This document shows positions 1 to 7,777 of a stretch of 29,634 bases of DNA, piece by piece. Every line of letters starts with the position of its first letter. Position 1 is the stretch's first letter. A program made the translations under genes and the position numbers. Under the pieces are notes generated by a model. That model saw only the letters and a program-made list of their open reading frames with translations. It was not told where the DNA came from and ran no database searches. This DNA is from an uncultured Bacteroidales bacterium. GTDB taxonomy: Bacteria; Bacteroidota; Bacteroidia; Bacteroidales; UBA932. The stretch is taken from the NCBI GenBank assembly GCA_902491795.1, contig CABUIX010000025.1:1-29634 (forward strand). The letters are read 5' to 3'.

Positions 1-140
1 AGAAGTCTGCCGAGAGGGTGGCTGAGAGGGTCCCTTGGAAGCCAGCAGTGATGGCCTGAGGCAGATGATGGGCCGAGTGCCGGAAATTGGCCTGGGTGCC
101 GGGTGCCGGATGGATTTCCGCAGCGATTGCGAGAGATGGT

Positions 141-299
141 GAGTTCCTGCAGAAGACCTGTCGCAGCGATGTGCCCTGGAGAGGCCTGGGAGAGGGGTGA
201 GTGCGACAGGTCTCCCGGAAATCGTTGGACCTGTCGCAGCAGCATGCCCTGGAGGGCCCTGGAAGGCCGGTCGGTGCGACAAGTGAATTGCAGGAACTC
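141..299. repeat. Nested palindromic repeat with two inner hairpins
   Basis: The outer arms GAGTTCCTGCA (141-151) and TGCAGGAACTC (289-299) are perfect reverse complements, and the pairing continues inward with a few mismatches to about position 167 and 273. Inside lie two tandem hairpin units: GACCTGTCGCA (155-165) pairs perfectly with TGCGACAGGTC (202-212), and a direct copy of the left arm (228-238) pairs with an imperfect right arm at 275-284. Both loops share a CCTGGAG-type core. A related, less perfect hairpin is at about 390-421. The arrangement can fold either as one long cruciform or as two adjacent hairpins. Function unknown. Confidence 0.7.
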
Positions 300-555
300 T
301 GAACGCCCTGAAAAAAAGTCACACGAGCGGCGGGGAGCCGATGAGCGAGCGGGGATATCGATGAAAATCTGTCCAAGCGCCACAGCGGCAAGACTGTCTC
401 GCGGGCCAATGCGACAATCTTCCCTGCGAACCACAGCTGCAGGCATGTCATAAGCAATTGCAGCATGTCCCGCCGGTCCCGACTGCAGGGTGCATTACAA
501 AACTACCAACGACAGACAACAACAGAGCAACGGCATGACTGCTCAGTCCTTGGCA

Positions 556-583
556 GCGCGGAACGGAAAAGCTACTCGCGGTG
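556..583. repeat. Direct repeat, copy 1
   Basis: These 28 bases resemble 658-685 with four differences (shared core GGAACGG, then GCTACTCGC). The second copy overlaps the last codons of the helicase gene, so this copy looks like a duplicated gene end or a short dispersed repeat. Confidence 0.5.
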
Positions 584-657
584 GAAATATAACAAGACCA
601 CTCCGCCTTGCGGCAGGACAGACCTTTTGGCCGGGCAGAATGACAGAACACGCGGTC

Positions 658-685
658 GCGAGGAACGGCAAGGCTACTCGCAGTG
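658..685. repeat. Direct repeat, copy 2, over the helicase stop
   Basis: Second copy of the 28-base repeat at 556-583. It covers the TAG stop (674-676, minus strand) and the last three codons of the UvrD-like gene. Confidence 0.5.
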
Positions 686-3187
686 ACGGAGTTTGGCGTA
701 TTTGAGCAGCAGGAGTTTCTCTCCGTAGTCGTCGAAGCGGATGCGGGCCTTCATGTCGGGATAATTGCCGCTGATATCAAGAATCTGTCCGGCTCCGAAA
801 CGGATGTGTTCAACTCTCTCACCCACGCGCAGTTCCGTCATGGGGACTGCCTTGAAGTCCGGATCGATCACGGGAGGAACAGCCGGTCTTGCGGATGCCG
901 GCGAAAATCCTGTCCCGGAGCCGTTGCGGGGGTTCCTTTCGTAGGTAACAGAGGAAGAGCGGCCGTAATTTCCAGGGCCGGAAGGGCCAGAAGGACCTGA
1001 TGGTGCGCCATATCTTGAATACCCAGACTGGCGGCCTGAGCCGTAGCCGGAATCGCTTCCCCTGCCGGAACCATAACCGCGGCCATACCCTGAGTCTGAA
1101 CCGTCACTGCGGCCAGAGCCGTAGCCGTTGAGTCTTCCGCCGCTGAAGCGTGAGCCGAAACCGCCCCACTCATGGACTACTCCGCTGTTGTCGAACTCGC
1201 TGTCGGCCAGCGGATTCTCTATGTACTCGGGATCAATCTCATGAATGAAGCGCGAAGGCGCGTTGGACTCATGCTTGCCGTTTCGCATGCGAGTTCCGGC
1301 GAACGAGAGAGTCACCGTCTTCTCGGCCCTCGTCATGGCCACATAGAACAGGCGGCGTTCCTCCTCGACGTCATTCGCTGAAGACAGCATTGAGAGGCTC
1401 GGGAAAAGATTCTCCTCGAGGCCGGCGATGAACACGTAGGGAAACTCCAGGCCCTTGGCGGAATGGACGGTCATCAGCGCGACCTTGTTGTCGTCGTTCT
1501 CGTCGCTGCTCACGTCGACGTTGCTGAGCAGCGAGACGTTCTCGACATAGTCGTCGAGGGTGAACACCGGCATCACGGCTCCGGGTTCCTGCAGCTCCTC
1601 GGCATCCATGACTTCCTGCTGCTGTTCTTCCTCGAACACAGCTGTGGAGTTAAGGAGTTCGTCAAGGTTTGCAATACGGGCAAGCCCCTCGATGGAGGTG
1701 TCCATCTTGTATGAGGCATAGAGTCCGCTCTCGTCGGCAATGCGCAACGCCATGTCGTGTGCTCCCGTTTCTGAAACGGCAGCCGAAAGTCTGGCGATCA
1801 AGTCGCAGAAGGGCTTTACCTTGGGGACGTCGGCACCTGCCCTGAAGAAGGACACTCCCTTCTCGCGCGCGATTGTCTCGACGGCGGTCATCGTGACGTC
1901 ACCTATGCCTCTGGCCGGCTTGTTGACCACCCTGCGGAAGGACTCGCTGTCGTCGGGGTTGATGCACAGCTTGAAATATGCCATCATGTCCTTGACCTCT
2001 GCCCTGTCGAAGAACGAGTTGCCCGAATAAATCATGTACGGGATGTTGCGCCTGCGCAGCTGTTCCTCTATGGCGCGCGACTGCGAGTTTGTCCGGTAAA
2101 GGATTGCGAAGTCGCGGTACTGGGCATGGTCGGAACGCACTCTTGCGATGATTTCCGACACTATGTTGATGGCCTCGTCCTGCTCGGTGTAGGCCTTGAG
2201 TATTCGTATCTTCTCCCCTTCCGCCCCGACGGCATAGCATTCCTTTGGGATGCGGCCCTCGTTGTGCGCTATCAGGGTATTGGCTGCATCGACTATTGTG
2301 GATGTCGAGCGGTAGTTGCGCTCGAGCCTGAAGATGTGGCAGTCGGGATAATCCTTGCGGAAATTGAGTATGTTCTCGATCTTGGCACCGCGGAACGCGT
2401 AGATGGACTGGCTGTCGTCGCCGACCACGCAGATGTTGCGGTGGATCTGCGAAAGTTTCTTGAGGATCAGGTACTGGGCATAGTTGGTGTCCTGGTACTC
2501 GTCGACCATGATATAGAGGAAGAGGTCGGCCAGTTTCTGCAGGGCCTCCTTGTTGTCGCGCAGAAGGTAGTTCATGTTCAGCAGGATGTCGTCGAAGTCC
2601 ATGACTCCCGACTCCTTGAGTTTCTTCTGGTAGAGTTCATAAAGGTCGCAGATGCGCGGCTTGCGCGAATGCGAGTCTGCAATCTGCAGCTCGCGGTTGT
2701 TGCGGTAGCCGTTCACGGTAACAAGGTTGTTCTTGGCCATCGAGATGCGCGACAGCACCTCCTTGGGCTTGTATATCTTGTCGTCGAGCTGGAGTTCCTT
2801 GATGCAGGCTTTCATCGCGCTCTGCGAATCGGAGGTGTCGTAGATCACGAAACGCTGCGGGTATCCGAGCGACTCGGCATACTCCCGGAGGAAACGCACG
2901 AACACCGCATGGAAGGTGCCCATCACAAGCCTGCGCGCCCTGCGGTCACCTACCATCGAGGCAATCCTCTCCTTCATCTCTCCGGCGGCCTTCTTGGTGA
3001 ATGTGAGCGCCAGGATCCTGCCGGGATCGACATCCTTTGCCAGCAGCAGCGCTATCCTGCTGGTCAGCACCCTGGTCTTTCCGGAACCGGCCCCGGCAAC
3101 AATCAGAACAGGCCCTTCCGTGCAGTTCACCGCACTCTTCTGCTCCTCGTTCAGTCCCTCGAGGACTGCATTAATTTTCTCCTCCAT
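674..3187 (-). CDS. UvrD/PcrA-family ATP-dependent DNA helicase
   Basis: Superfamily 1A 3'-5' DNA helicase that unwinds DNA in excision repair and related processes in the cytoplasm. Visible motifs in order: Q-motif LNEEQKSAV near residue 12, Walker A AGAGSGKT at 31-38, Ia LTFTKKAAGEM at 61-71, Walker B VDEYQD at 228-233, III GDDSQSIYAFRGA at 256-268, IV LERNYRS, V TVHSAKGLEFP, and VI RRLFYVAMTRAEK. At 837 aa it is longer than typical PcrA/UvrD because the C-terminal part has a stretch of about 70 residues rich in Gly, Ser, Arg and Tyr, followed by a conserved-looking Tudor-like end (VGERVEHIRFGAGQIL). The ATG at 3187 directly precedes the Q-motif and lies 7 nt from a -7 box, giving a very short leader. 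It is divergent from nqrA. uvrD versus pcrA cannot be separated by eye, so no symbol is given. Confidence 0.95.
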   Translation of the reverse strand: MEEKINAVLEGLNEEQKSAVNCTEGPVLIVAGAGSGKTRVLTSRIALLLAKDVDPGRILALTFTKKAAGEMKERIASMVGDRRARRLVMGTFHAVFVRFLREYAESLGYPQRFVIYDTSDSQSAMKACIKELQLDDKIYKPKEVLSRISMAKNNLVTVNGYRNNRELQIADSHSRKPRICDLYELYQKKLKESGVMDFDDILLNMNYLLRDNKEALQKLADLFLYIMVDEYQDTNYAQYLILKKLSQIHRNICVVGDDSQSIYAFRGAKIENILNFRKDYPDCHIFRLERNYRSTSTIVDAANTLIAHNEGRIPKECYAVGAEGEKIRILKAYTEQDEAINIVSEIIARVRSDHAQYRDFAILYRTNSQSRAIEEQLRRRNIPYMIYSGNSFFDRAEVKDMMAYFKLCINPDDSESFRRVVNKPARGIGDVTMTAVETIAREKGVSFFRAGADVPKVKPFCDLIARLSAAVSETGAHDMALRIADESGLYASYKMDTSIEGLARIANLDELLNSTAVFEEEQQQEVMDAEELQEPGAVMPVFTLDDYVENVSLLSNVDVSSDENDDNKVALMTVHSAKGLEFPYVFIAGLEENLFPSLSMLSSANDVEEERRLFYVAMTRAEKTVTLSFAGTRMRNGKHESNAPSRFIHEIDPEYIENPLADSEFDNSGVVHEWGGFGSRFSGGRLNGYGSGRSDGSDSGYGRGYGSGRGSDSGYGSGRQSGYSRYGAPSGPSGPSGPGNYGRSSSVTYERNPRNGSGTGFSPASARPAVPPVIDPDFKAVPMTELRVGERVEHIRFGAGQILDISGNYPDMKARIRFDDYGEKLLLLKYAKLRHCE

Positions 3188-3194
3188 AGGGGCG

Positions 3195-3202
3195 CGAAAT
3201 TA
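3195..3202 (-). promoter_or_regulatory. -7 box of the helicase gene
   Basis: On the minus strand this reads TAATTTCG, one mismatch from the Bacteroidota consensus TAnnTTTG. It ends 7 nt before the helicase ATG, which would give an almost leaderless transcript. Confidence 0.45.
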
Positions 3203-3215
3203 CGAAAAAAATGGC

Positions 3216-3223
3216 TATCTTCG
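3216..3223 (+). promoter_or_regulatory. -7 box of the nqr operon
   Basis: TATCTTCG, one mismatch from TAnnTTTG, 36 nt upstream of the nqrA ATG. It lies in the short divergent region shared with the helicase gene. Confidence 0.5.
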
Positions 3224-3259
3224 CAGCGCATTTTGCATATCCTAAAACAGTCATACTAA

Positions 3260-4621
3260 ATGTCACAGAACATCGTTTTGAAAAAAGGTCTGAACATCCC
3301 CATCAGCGGAGAAGCAGAACTTCGTGTCTCAAAGGCGATTGCACCGGGCATTACTGCGGTCAGGCCGACCGACTTCAAGGGTCTTCTTCCCCGACTTCTG
3401 GTCAAGGAGGGAGATGCCGTGCTTTGTGGTTCTCCCGTCATTGCAGACAAAAAGAACCCCGACATTCTCCTCACCTCTCCGGTCAGCGGAACGGTGAAGG
3501 CTCTTGTCAGGGGCGAGAAGCGCAAACTGCTGGCAGTCCTCATCGAGTCGGACGGCGAACAGAAGTCAATCGACTTCGGAGCCAAGGATCCTGCCGGCAT
3601 GGACGCCGCGCAGGTCACCGCAGCACTGCTTGAGAGCGGACTCTGGCCCTGGATCATCCAGCGCCCCTACGGAATCGTCGCAGACCCTGCTGTCAGGCCG
3701 TCCAACATCTTTGTTTCGGCTTTTGACTCGGCGCCTCTTGCCGCAGACGGCGATTTCTGCTTCGGAAGCGAGGTCAAGAACATCCAGGCAGCAATCAACG
3801 CCCTTGCAAAACTCACCGACGGTGAGGTGCACGTCTCCTTCAACGCGGATTCCGACCCGAATTCCGAGCTGAGGAAACTTACCGGAATTCATGCCCACTA
3901 CTTCAAGGGCAAGCATCCTGCAGGAAATGTGGGAGTGCAGATCAGCCACATCAAGCCCATCTGCAAGGGCGACACCGTGTGGACGGTTTCGCTGCTCGGA
4001 CTCGCAGCCATCGGCAAGCTGTTCACCAAGGGACGCTATGACGTGCGCCGCAAGGTTGCCGTATGCGGACCCATGGCAATCGAGCCCTCATACGTCGAGA
4101 CACTGCCCGGAATGCCGATGAAGGAACTTGCAGGCTTCTACGGAAGCAATGCCCCCGAGGTGCGTTTCGTGAGCGGAAATGTGCTCAGCGGCCGCAACGA
4201 GGGAGCCGACGGTTATCTCGGATACTTCGACAACCAGGTGACCCTGCTTCGCGAGGGCACAGAAAGGGAGCTCCTCGGATGGCTCAGGCCGCTGCGCTGG
4301 AAGCAGTTCAGCACCGACCACAGCTACTTCTCATGGCTGACCCCGAAGAGGAAATACGACATGGACACCAACCTTCACGGCGGGGCACGCGCGTTCCTGA
4401 TGAACGACGGCTACTACGCCCAGGTGCTTCCCATGGACATCTATCCCGTCTACCTTACCAAGGCATGCCTGGCAGGAGAGATCGAGAAGATGGAGCAGTT
4501 CGGAATCTATGAGGTTCTGCCGGAAGACCTCGCTGTCTGCGAGTTCGTCGACCCCAGCAAGAACAACATTCAGGAAATCATCGGTAAAGGCATAGACCTT
4601 ATGCTAAAGGAAATGGCTTAA
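3260..4621 (+). CDS. nqrA: Na+-translocating NADH:quinone reductase subunit A
   Basis: Cytoplasmic-side subunit of the sodium-pumping NADH:ubiquinone/menaquinone oxidoreductase, the complex that couples NADH oxidation to Na+ export. The 453 aa length fits NqrA. The N-terminus (KKGLNIPISGEAE, then LLVKEGDAVLCGSPV and SPVSGTVKALVRGEKR) has the biotinyl/lipoyl-like and SLBB-related organisation of the family, and the C-terminal part has the typical segment around FLMNDGYYAQVLPMDIYP. The ATG at 3260 starts directly into the conserved MSQNIVLKKGLNI. It is first of six genes and the nqrB start follows after 4 nt. Identity is further fixed by the complete nqrB-F set behind it. Confidence 0.97.
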   Translation: MSQNIVLKKGLNIPISGEAELRVSKAIAPGITAVRPTDFKGLLPRLLVKEGDAVLCGSPVIADKKNPDILLTSPVSGTVKALVRGEKRKLLAVLIESDGEQKSIDFGAKDPAGMDAAQVTAALLESGLWPWIIQRPYGIVADPAVRPSNIFVSAFDSAPLAADGDFCFGSEVKNIQAAINALAKLTDGEVHVSFNADSDPNSELRKLTGIHAHYFKGKHPAGNVGVQISHIKPICKGDTVWTVSLLGLAAIGKLFTKGRYDVRRKVAVCGPMAIEPSYVETLPGMPMKELAGFYGSNAPEVRFVSGNVLSGRNEGADGYLGYFDNQVTLLREGTERELLGWLRPLRWKQFSTDHSYFSWLTPKRKYDMDTNLHGGARAFLMNDGYYAQVLPMDIYPVYLTKACLAGEIEKMEQFGIYEVLPEDLAVCEFVDPSKNNIQEIIGKGIDLMLKEMA

Positions 4622-4625
4622 AAGT

Positions 4626-5741
4626 ATGAACAAGATTTTTGAAAAAGGAGGCAAGCTGTATTGGCTGCACTCAACCGTGGACGCTTTTGAGACATTTCTC
4701 CGCGTACCCGGTACTGTGACCCGCAGCGGTTCACATGTGCGCGATGCGATTGACCTCAAGCGAATCCTCATCATTGTACTTATTGCCGCCGCTCCGGCAG
4801 CCCTGTTCGGAATGTGGAACGTGGGCTACCAGCACAGTCTCGCGATCGGCGACACAGGAATCAACTTCCTCGGCAACTTCTGGTACGGCTTCCTCAGGGT
4901 GCTTCCCCTCTACATAGTTTCTTATGTGGTCGGCCTCGGCATTGAGTTCGCCGCAAGCCAGATACGCGGAGAGGAAGTCAGCGAAGGCTTCCTGGTTTCC
5001 GGCTTCTTCATCCCGCTCATCGTGCCTGTTGACATTCCCCTCTGGATGCTGGCAGTTGCAGTTGCCTTCGCCGTCATCTTCGGAAAGGAAGTGTTCGGCG
5101 GCACCGGAATGAACATCTGGAACCCTGCGCTGCTTACCCGCGCGTTCCTGTTCTTCTCATACCCCAGCTACATGTCAGGTTCACAGTGCTGGATCAGCCT
5201 CAGGAAAGCCGACACAGTGATCGACGGCTTCACCGGAGCCACTCCCCTCGCGCTTGACGGAGCGTCCGCACAGTACGGCACCGGTTTCTGGGACCTCTTC
5301 ATCGGAACCGTTCCCGGTTCTGTCGGTGAGACATCAGTGATCGCAATCCTCATCGGAGCGGTCATCCTGATCTGGACCGGAATCGCAAGCTGGAAGATCA
5401 TGGCAGGCTCCATCGTCGGAGCTCTTCTCATCGGTCTTGTCGGAGATCTCGCGGGAATCAGCAAGTTCCCCTTCTATATGCAGCTTGTCTACGGCGGTTT
5501 CGCCTTCGGTACCGTGTTCATGGCGACCGACCCTGTAACCTCCGCACAGACTGAATGCGGCAAGTGGATCTACGGTATCCTGATCGGTGCGCTCTGCGTG
5601 ATGGTAAGGCTCTTCAACCCCGGATACGTCGAGGGAATGATGCTCGCCATCCTGCTCGCCAACACCTTCGCACCTCTGATCGACCACATCGTGATCAGTT
5701 CGCATCTTTCACGCAAGGCCAAGAAACTTAAAGCAGCATAG
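4626..5741 (+). CDS. nqrB: Na+-translocating NADH:quinone reductase subunit B
   Basis: Integral membrane subunit that carries covalently bound FMN and takes part in Na+ translocation and quinone reduction. There are many hydrophobic helices. The flavinylation motif is visible as DGFTGATPLA, with the acceptor threonine at residue 206; in characterised NqrB proteins FMN is attached to the threonine of the equivalent SGAT motif, and here the first position is Thr. Other typical segments are FGGTGMNIWNPALLTRAFLF and the C-terminal FMATDPVTSAQT. The gene sits 4 nt after nqrA and 2 nt before nqrC, so the genes are almost certainly co-transcribed and probably translationally coupled. Length of 371 aa is close to the family's usual size. 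Confidence 0.97.
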   Translation: MNKIFEKGGKLYWLHSTVDAFETFLRVPGTVTRSGSHVRDAIDLKRILIIVLIAAAPAALFGMWNVGYQHSLAIGDTGINFLGNFWYGFLRVLPLYIVSYVVGLGIEFAASQIRGEEVSEGFLVSGFFIPLIVPVDIPLWMLAVAVAFAVIFGKEVFGGTGMNIWNPALLTRAFLFFSYPSYMSGSQCWISLRKADTVIDGFTGATPLALDGASAQYGTGFWDLFIGTVPGSVGETSVIAILIGAVILIWTGIASWKIMAGSIVGALLIGLVGDLAGISKFPFYMQLVYGGFAFGTVFMATDPVTSAQTECGKWIYGILIGALCVMVRLFNPGYVEGMMLAILLANTFAPLIDHIVISSHLSRKAKKLKAA

Positions 5742-5743
5742 CC

Positions 5744-6526
5744 ATGAATACAAACAGTAATGTTTACACAATAGTATATACGGCTGTAATAGTCGTTATT
5801 GTGGCTGCCGTGCTTGCTGTCGCCGCTACGGCCTTCAAGCCCATGCAGACAGCCAATGTAAAGGCCGAGACCCTGTCACAGATGATGGTTGCCGCACAGC
5901 TCGGCACCATGAAGGAATTCCAGGAAATCGGGAATGACCAGGTTCTCGTGAAGTATGCCGAGAACATCGAGGAGGCCTTCACCGTTGACCTCGACGGCAA
6001 CAAGGTGTCCGACCTCAAGACCGACAAGGACAATATCGAGCTCGTTGACAACCTCAAGCCCCAGGACGTGGCCATCAAGAACAAGGGACAGGTCACGCTG
6101 CCTGTCTACAAGTTCAAGTCAGGCGCCACCGTGGTGCCTATCTACGGTGCCGGACTTTGGGGACCCATCTGGGGATACATCGCACTCGGGCCTGACTACA
6201 GGACCATCCTCGGAGTCTATTTCGACCACAGCAGCGAGACCCCGGGCCTCGGATCCAAGATCAAGGACGATCCCGCATTCCAGGCACAGTTCATCGGCAA
6301 GTCATTCAATCTTGAAGATGCCGCCAATCCCTTCGACATCGTGAAGGGCGGCGCACCGGAAGGAGACGAACATGCAGTTGACGCAATCAGCGGCTCAACC
6401 ATGACCAGCAGGGGCCTTGACGCCGGAATCGATGTGTGGATAAGTGCATACAGAAATTATCTTGTCAAAGCTGCTGCTGCCGCCACGGCTGAAACGGCAG
6501 AGGCACCAACAGCAACGGAGGAATAA
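5744..6526 (+). CDS. nqrC: Na+-translocating NADH:quinone reductase subunit C
   Basis: Membrane-anchored, mainly periplasmic FMN-binding subunit that passes electrons within the NQR complex. One N-terminal transmembrane helix is visible (about residues 8-28, rich in V, I and A). The FMN-binding domain ends in DAISGSTMTSRG, where Thr219 is the expected flavinylation site of the S(G/A)xT motif. The segment HSSETPGLGSKI is also typical. The last 20 residues are a low-complexity Ala/Thr/Glu tail, probably not essential for fold. Covalent FMN attachment normally needs an ApbE flavin transferase, and none is encoded in this window. Follows nqrB by 2 nt. Confidence 0.97.
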   Translation: MNTNSNVYTIVYTAVIVVIVAAVLAVAATAFKPMQTANVKAETLSQMMVAAQLGTMKEFQEIGNDQVLVKYAENIEEAFTVDLDGNKVSDLKTDKDNIELVDNLKPQDVAIKNKGQVTLPVYKFKSGATVVPIYGAGLWGPIWGYIALGPDYRTILGVYFDHSSETPGLGSKIKDDPAFQAQFIGKSFNLEDAANPFDIVKGGAPEGDEHAVDAISGSTMTSRGLDAGIDVWISAYRNYLVKAAAAATAETAEAPTATEE

Positions 6527-6529
6527 GTT

Positions 6530-7132
6530 ATGAGCAATTTGAAAGAAACAATCCTCAACCCCATATTCAGGGGCAACCCGATTGCCGTGCTGATTCTCGG
6601 TATCTGCTCATCTCTTGCAGTTACCGTACAGCTCAAGGGAGCCTGCGTGATGGCCATCTCCGTGATCATCGTGACTGGACTCTCAAGCTTCGTGGTTTCA
6701 TTACTTAGGAACACGATCCCCAACCGTGTGCGAATCATCGTGCAGCTCGTGGTAGTGGCTCTGATGGTTATTCTGGTTGACCAGATACTCAAGGCTTACA
6801 TGTACCCTGTGGAGAAACAGCTTTCAGTCTACATCGGCCTTATCATCACCAACTGTATTGTCATGGGCCGCATCGAGGCCTTCGCCCTCGGCAACAAGCC
6901 CATCCCCTCACTGCTTGACGGACTTGCCAACGGTGTAGGATACGGTCTCATCCTAGTGATCGTGGCTTTCTTCCGTGAACTCCTCGGAAGCGGCACCCTC
7001 TTCGGAATGAGGGTTCTCCCCGAAGGATACATCCACAACGGCCTGGTGATTCTGCCTCCGTTCGCGCTGATCCTCCTCGGATGCGTGATCTGGGTTCACA
7101 GGGCAATCTACAAGGATCTCCAGGAAAAATAA
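6530..7132 (+). CDS. nqrD: Na+-translocating NADH:quinone reductase subunit D
   Basis: Integral membrane subunit of the NQR complex, homologous to NqrE and to RnfE/RnfA. About six hydrophobic helices are visible in 200 aa. Cys26 (LGICSSLAVT) and Cys109 (ITNCIVMGRIEAFA) match the intramembrane cysteines which, with two from NqrE, hold the iron-sulfur centre within the membrane. The ATG is 3 nt after the nqrC stop. Rnf subunits are close relatives, but the operon context with nqrA, B, C and F makes NQR the right assignment. Confidence 0.96.
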   Translation: MSNLKETILNPIFRGNPIAVLILGICSSLAVTVQLKGACVMAISVIIVTGLSSFVVSLLRNTIPNRVRIIVQLVVVALMVILVDQILKAYMYPVEKQLSVYIGLIITNCIVMGRIEAFALGNKPIPSLLDGLANGVGYGLILVIVAFFRELLGSGTLFGMRVLPEGYIHNGLVILPPFALILLGCVIWVHRAIYKDLQEK

Positions 7133-7144
7133 CAGCGCAGCAAT

Positions 7145-7759
7145 ATGGAATACATCAGTTTGTTCGTAAAGTCAATCTTCATTGACAACATGATATTCTC
7201 ATACTTCCTCGGTATGTGCTCATACCTGGCAGTATCAAAGAATGTCAAGACAGCCAATGGCCTGGGCCTCGCTGTTATTTTCGTGCTGACATGCACGCTT
7301 CCCATCAACTATCTTCTCAACAAGTACGTTCTGACCCCGGGAGCACTCTCCTGGCTCGGCCCCCAGTTCGCCGATGTTGACCTGAGCTTCCTCGCCCTGA
7401 TCATCTTCATCGCGGTGGTTGCGGCATTCACTCAGCTCGTAGAGATGATAGTCGAGAAGTTCCTTCCGAACCTTTACTCATCTCTCGGAATCTTCCTTCC
7501 GCTTATTGCCGTGAACTGCGCGATCCTCGGCGGTTCGCTCTTCATGCAGCAGAGGGATTTCGTGAACTGCGGTGAGTCCATCGTATACGCTCTCGGTTCC
7601 GGCATCGGCTGGTATCTTGCAATCGTCTGCCTCGCAGCAATCCGCGAGAAGATGAGCTACTGCAACGTCCCGAAGCCCCTCAAGGGAATCGGCGTCACCT
7701 TCATCACCGTGGGCCTCATGGGTATGGCATTCATGATTTTTATGGGTATTCAGCTTTAG
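7145..7759 (+). CDS. nqrE: Na+-translocating NADH:quinone reductase subunit E
   Basis: Integral membrane partner of NqrD in the sodium-pumping NADH dehydrogenase. The start MEYISLFVKSIFIDN is characteristic. Cys25 (GMCSYLAVS) and Cys125 (AVNCAILGGSLF) are the expected ligands of the intramembrane iron-sulfur centre shared with NqrD. Six hydrophobic helices can be traced in 204 aa, the normal length. It begins 12 nt after nqrD and precedes nqrF by 18 nt. Confidence 0.96.
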   Translation: MEYISLFVKSIFIDNMIFSYFLGMCSYLAVSKNVKTANGLGLAVIFVLTCTLPINYLLNKYVLTPGALSWLGPQFADVDLSFLALIIFIAVVAAFTQLVEMIVEKFLPNLYSSLGIFLPLIAVNCAILGGSLFMQQRDFVNCGESIVYALGSGIGWYLAIVCLAAIREKMSYCNVPKPLKGIGVTFITVGLMGMAFMIFMGIQL

Positions 7760-7777
7760 TAGGAGGAGGAAAGAAAC

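Larger units (their letters stand above)
1..673. other. Gene-free stretch with palindromic repeats
   Basis: I see no credible coding region here. Short open frames exist on both strands, but their predicted products are rich in Arg, Ser and Cys, match no family I know, and overlap one another. The stretch contains a nested inverted repeat (141-299), a third related hairpin (about 390-421) and a short direct repeat that recurs at the 3' end of the helicase gene (556-583 and 658-685). It is downstream of the helicase gene, which reads towards the window edge, and I could not find a clear intrinsic terminator for that gene. It could be a repeat-rich intergenic region or decayed sequence. Confidence 0.6.

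Noticed and set aside
141..299. Integron attC site or CRISPR-like array
   Set aside because: No integrase core sites or integrase gene, only two units, and no regular spacers, so neither label is supported.
103..453. Plus-strand open frame (116 codons) in the left-end region
   Set aside because: It runs through the palindromic repeats, is rich in Arg, Ser and Cys, and resembles no protein family.
957..1180. Tandem DNA repeat array or CRISPR within the helicase gene
   Set aside because: The irregular units are in frame and encode the Gly/Ser/Arg-rich linker; they are coding low complexity.
2126..3259. Long plus-strand open frame (377 codons) across the helicase gene
   Set aside because: It is antisense to the well-supported helicase, contains no recognisable domain, and its Val/Leu/His-rich composition is typical of a shadow frame.
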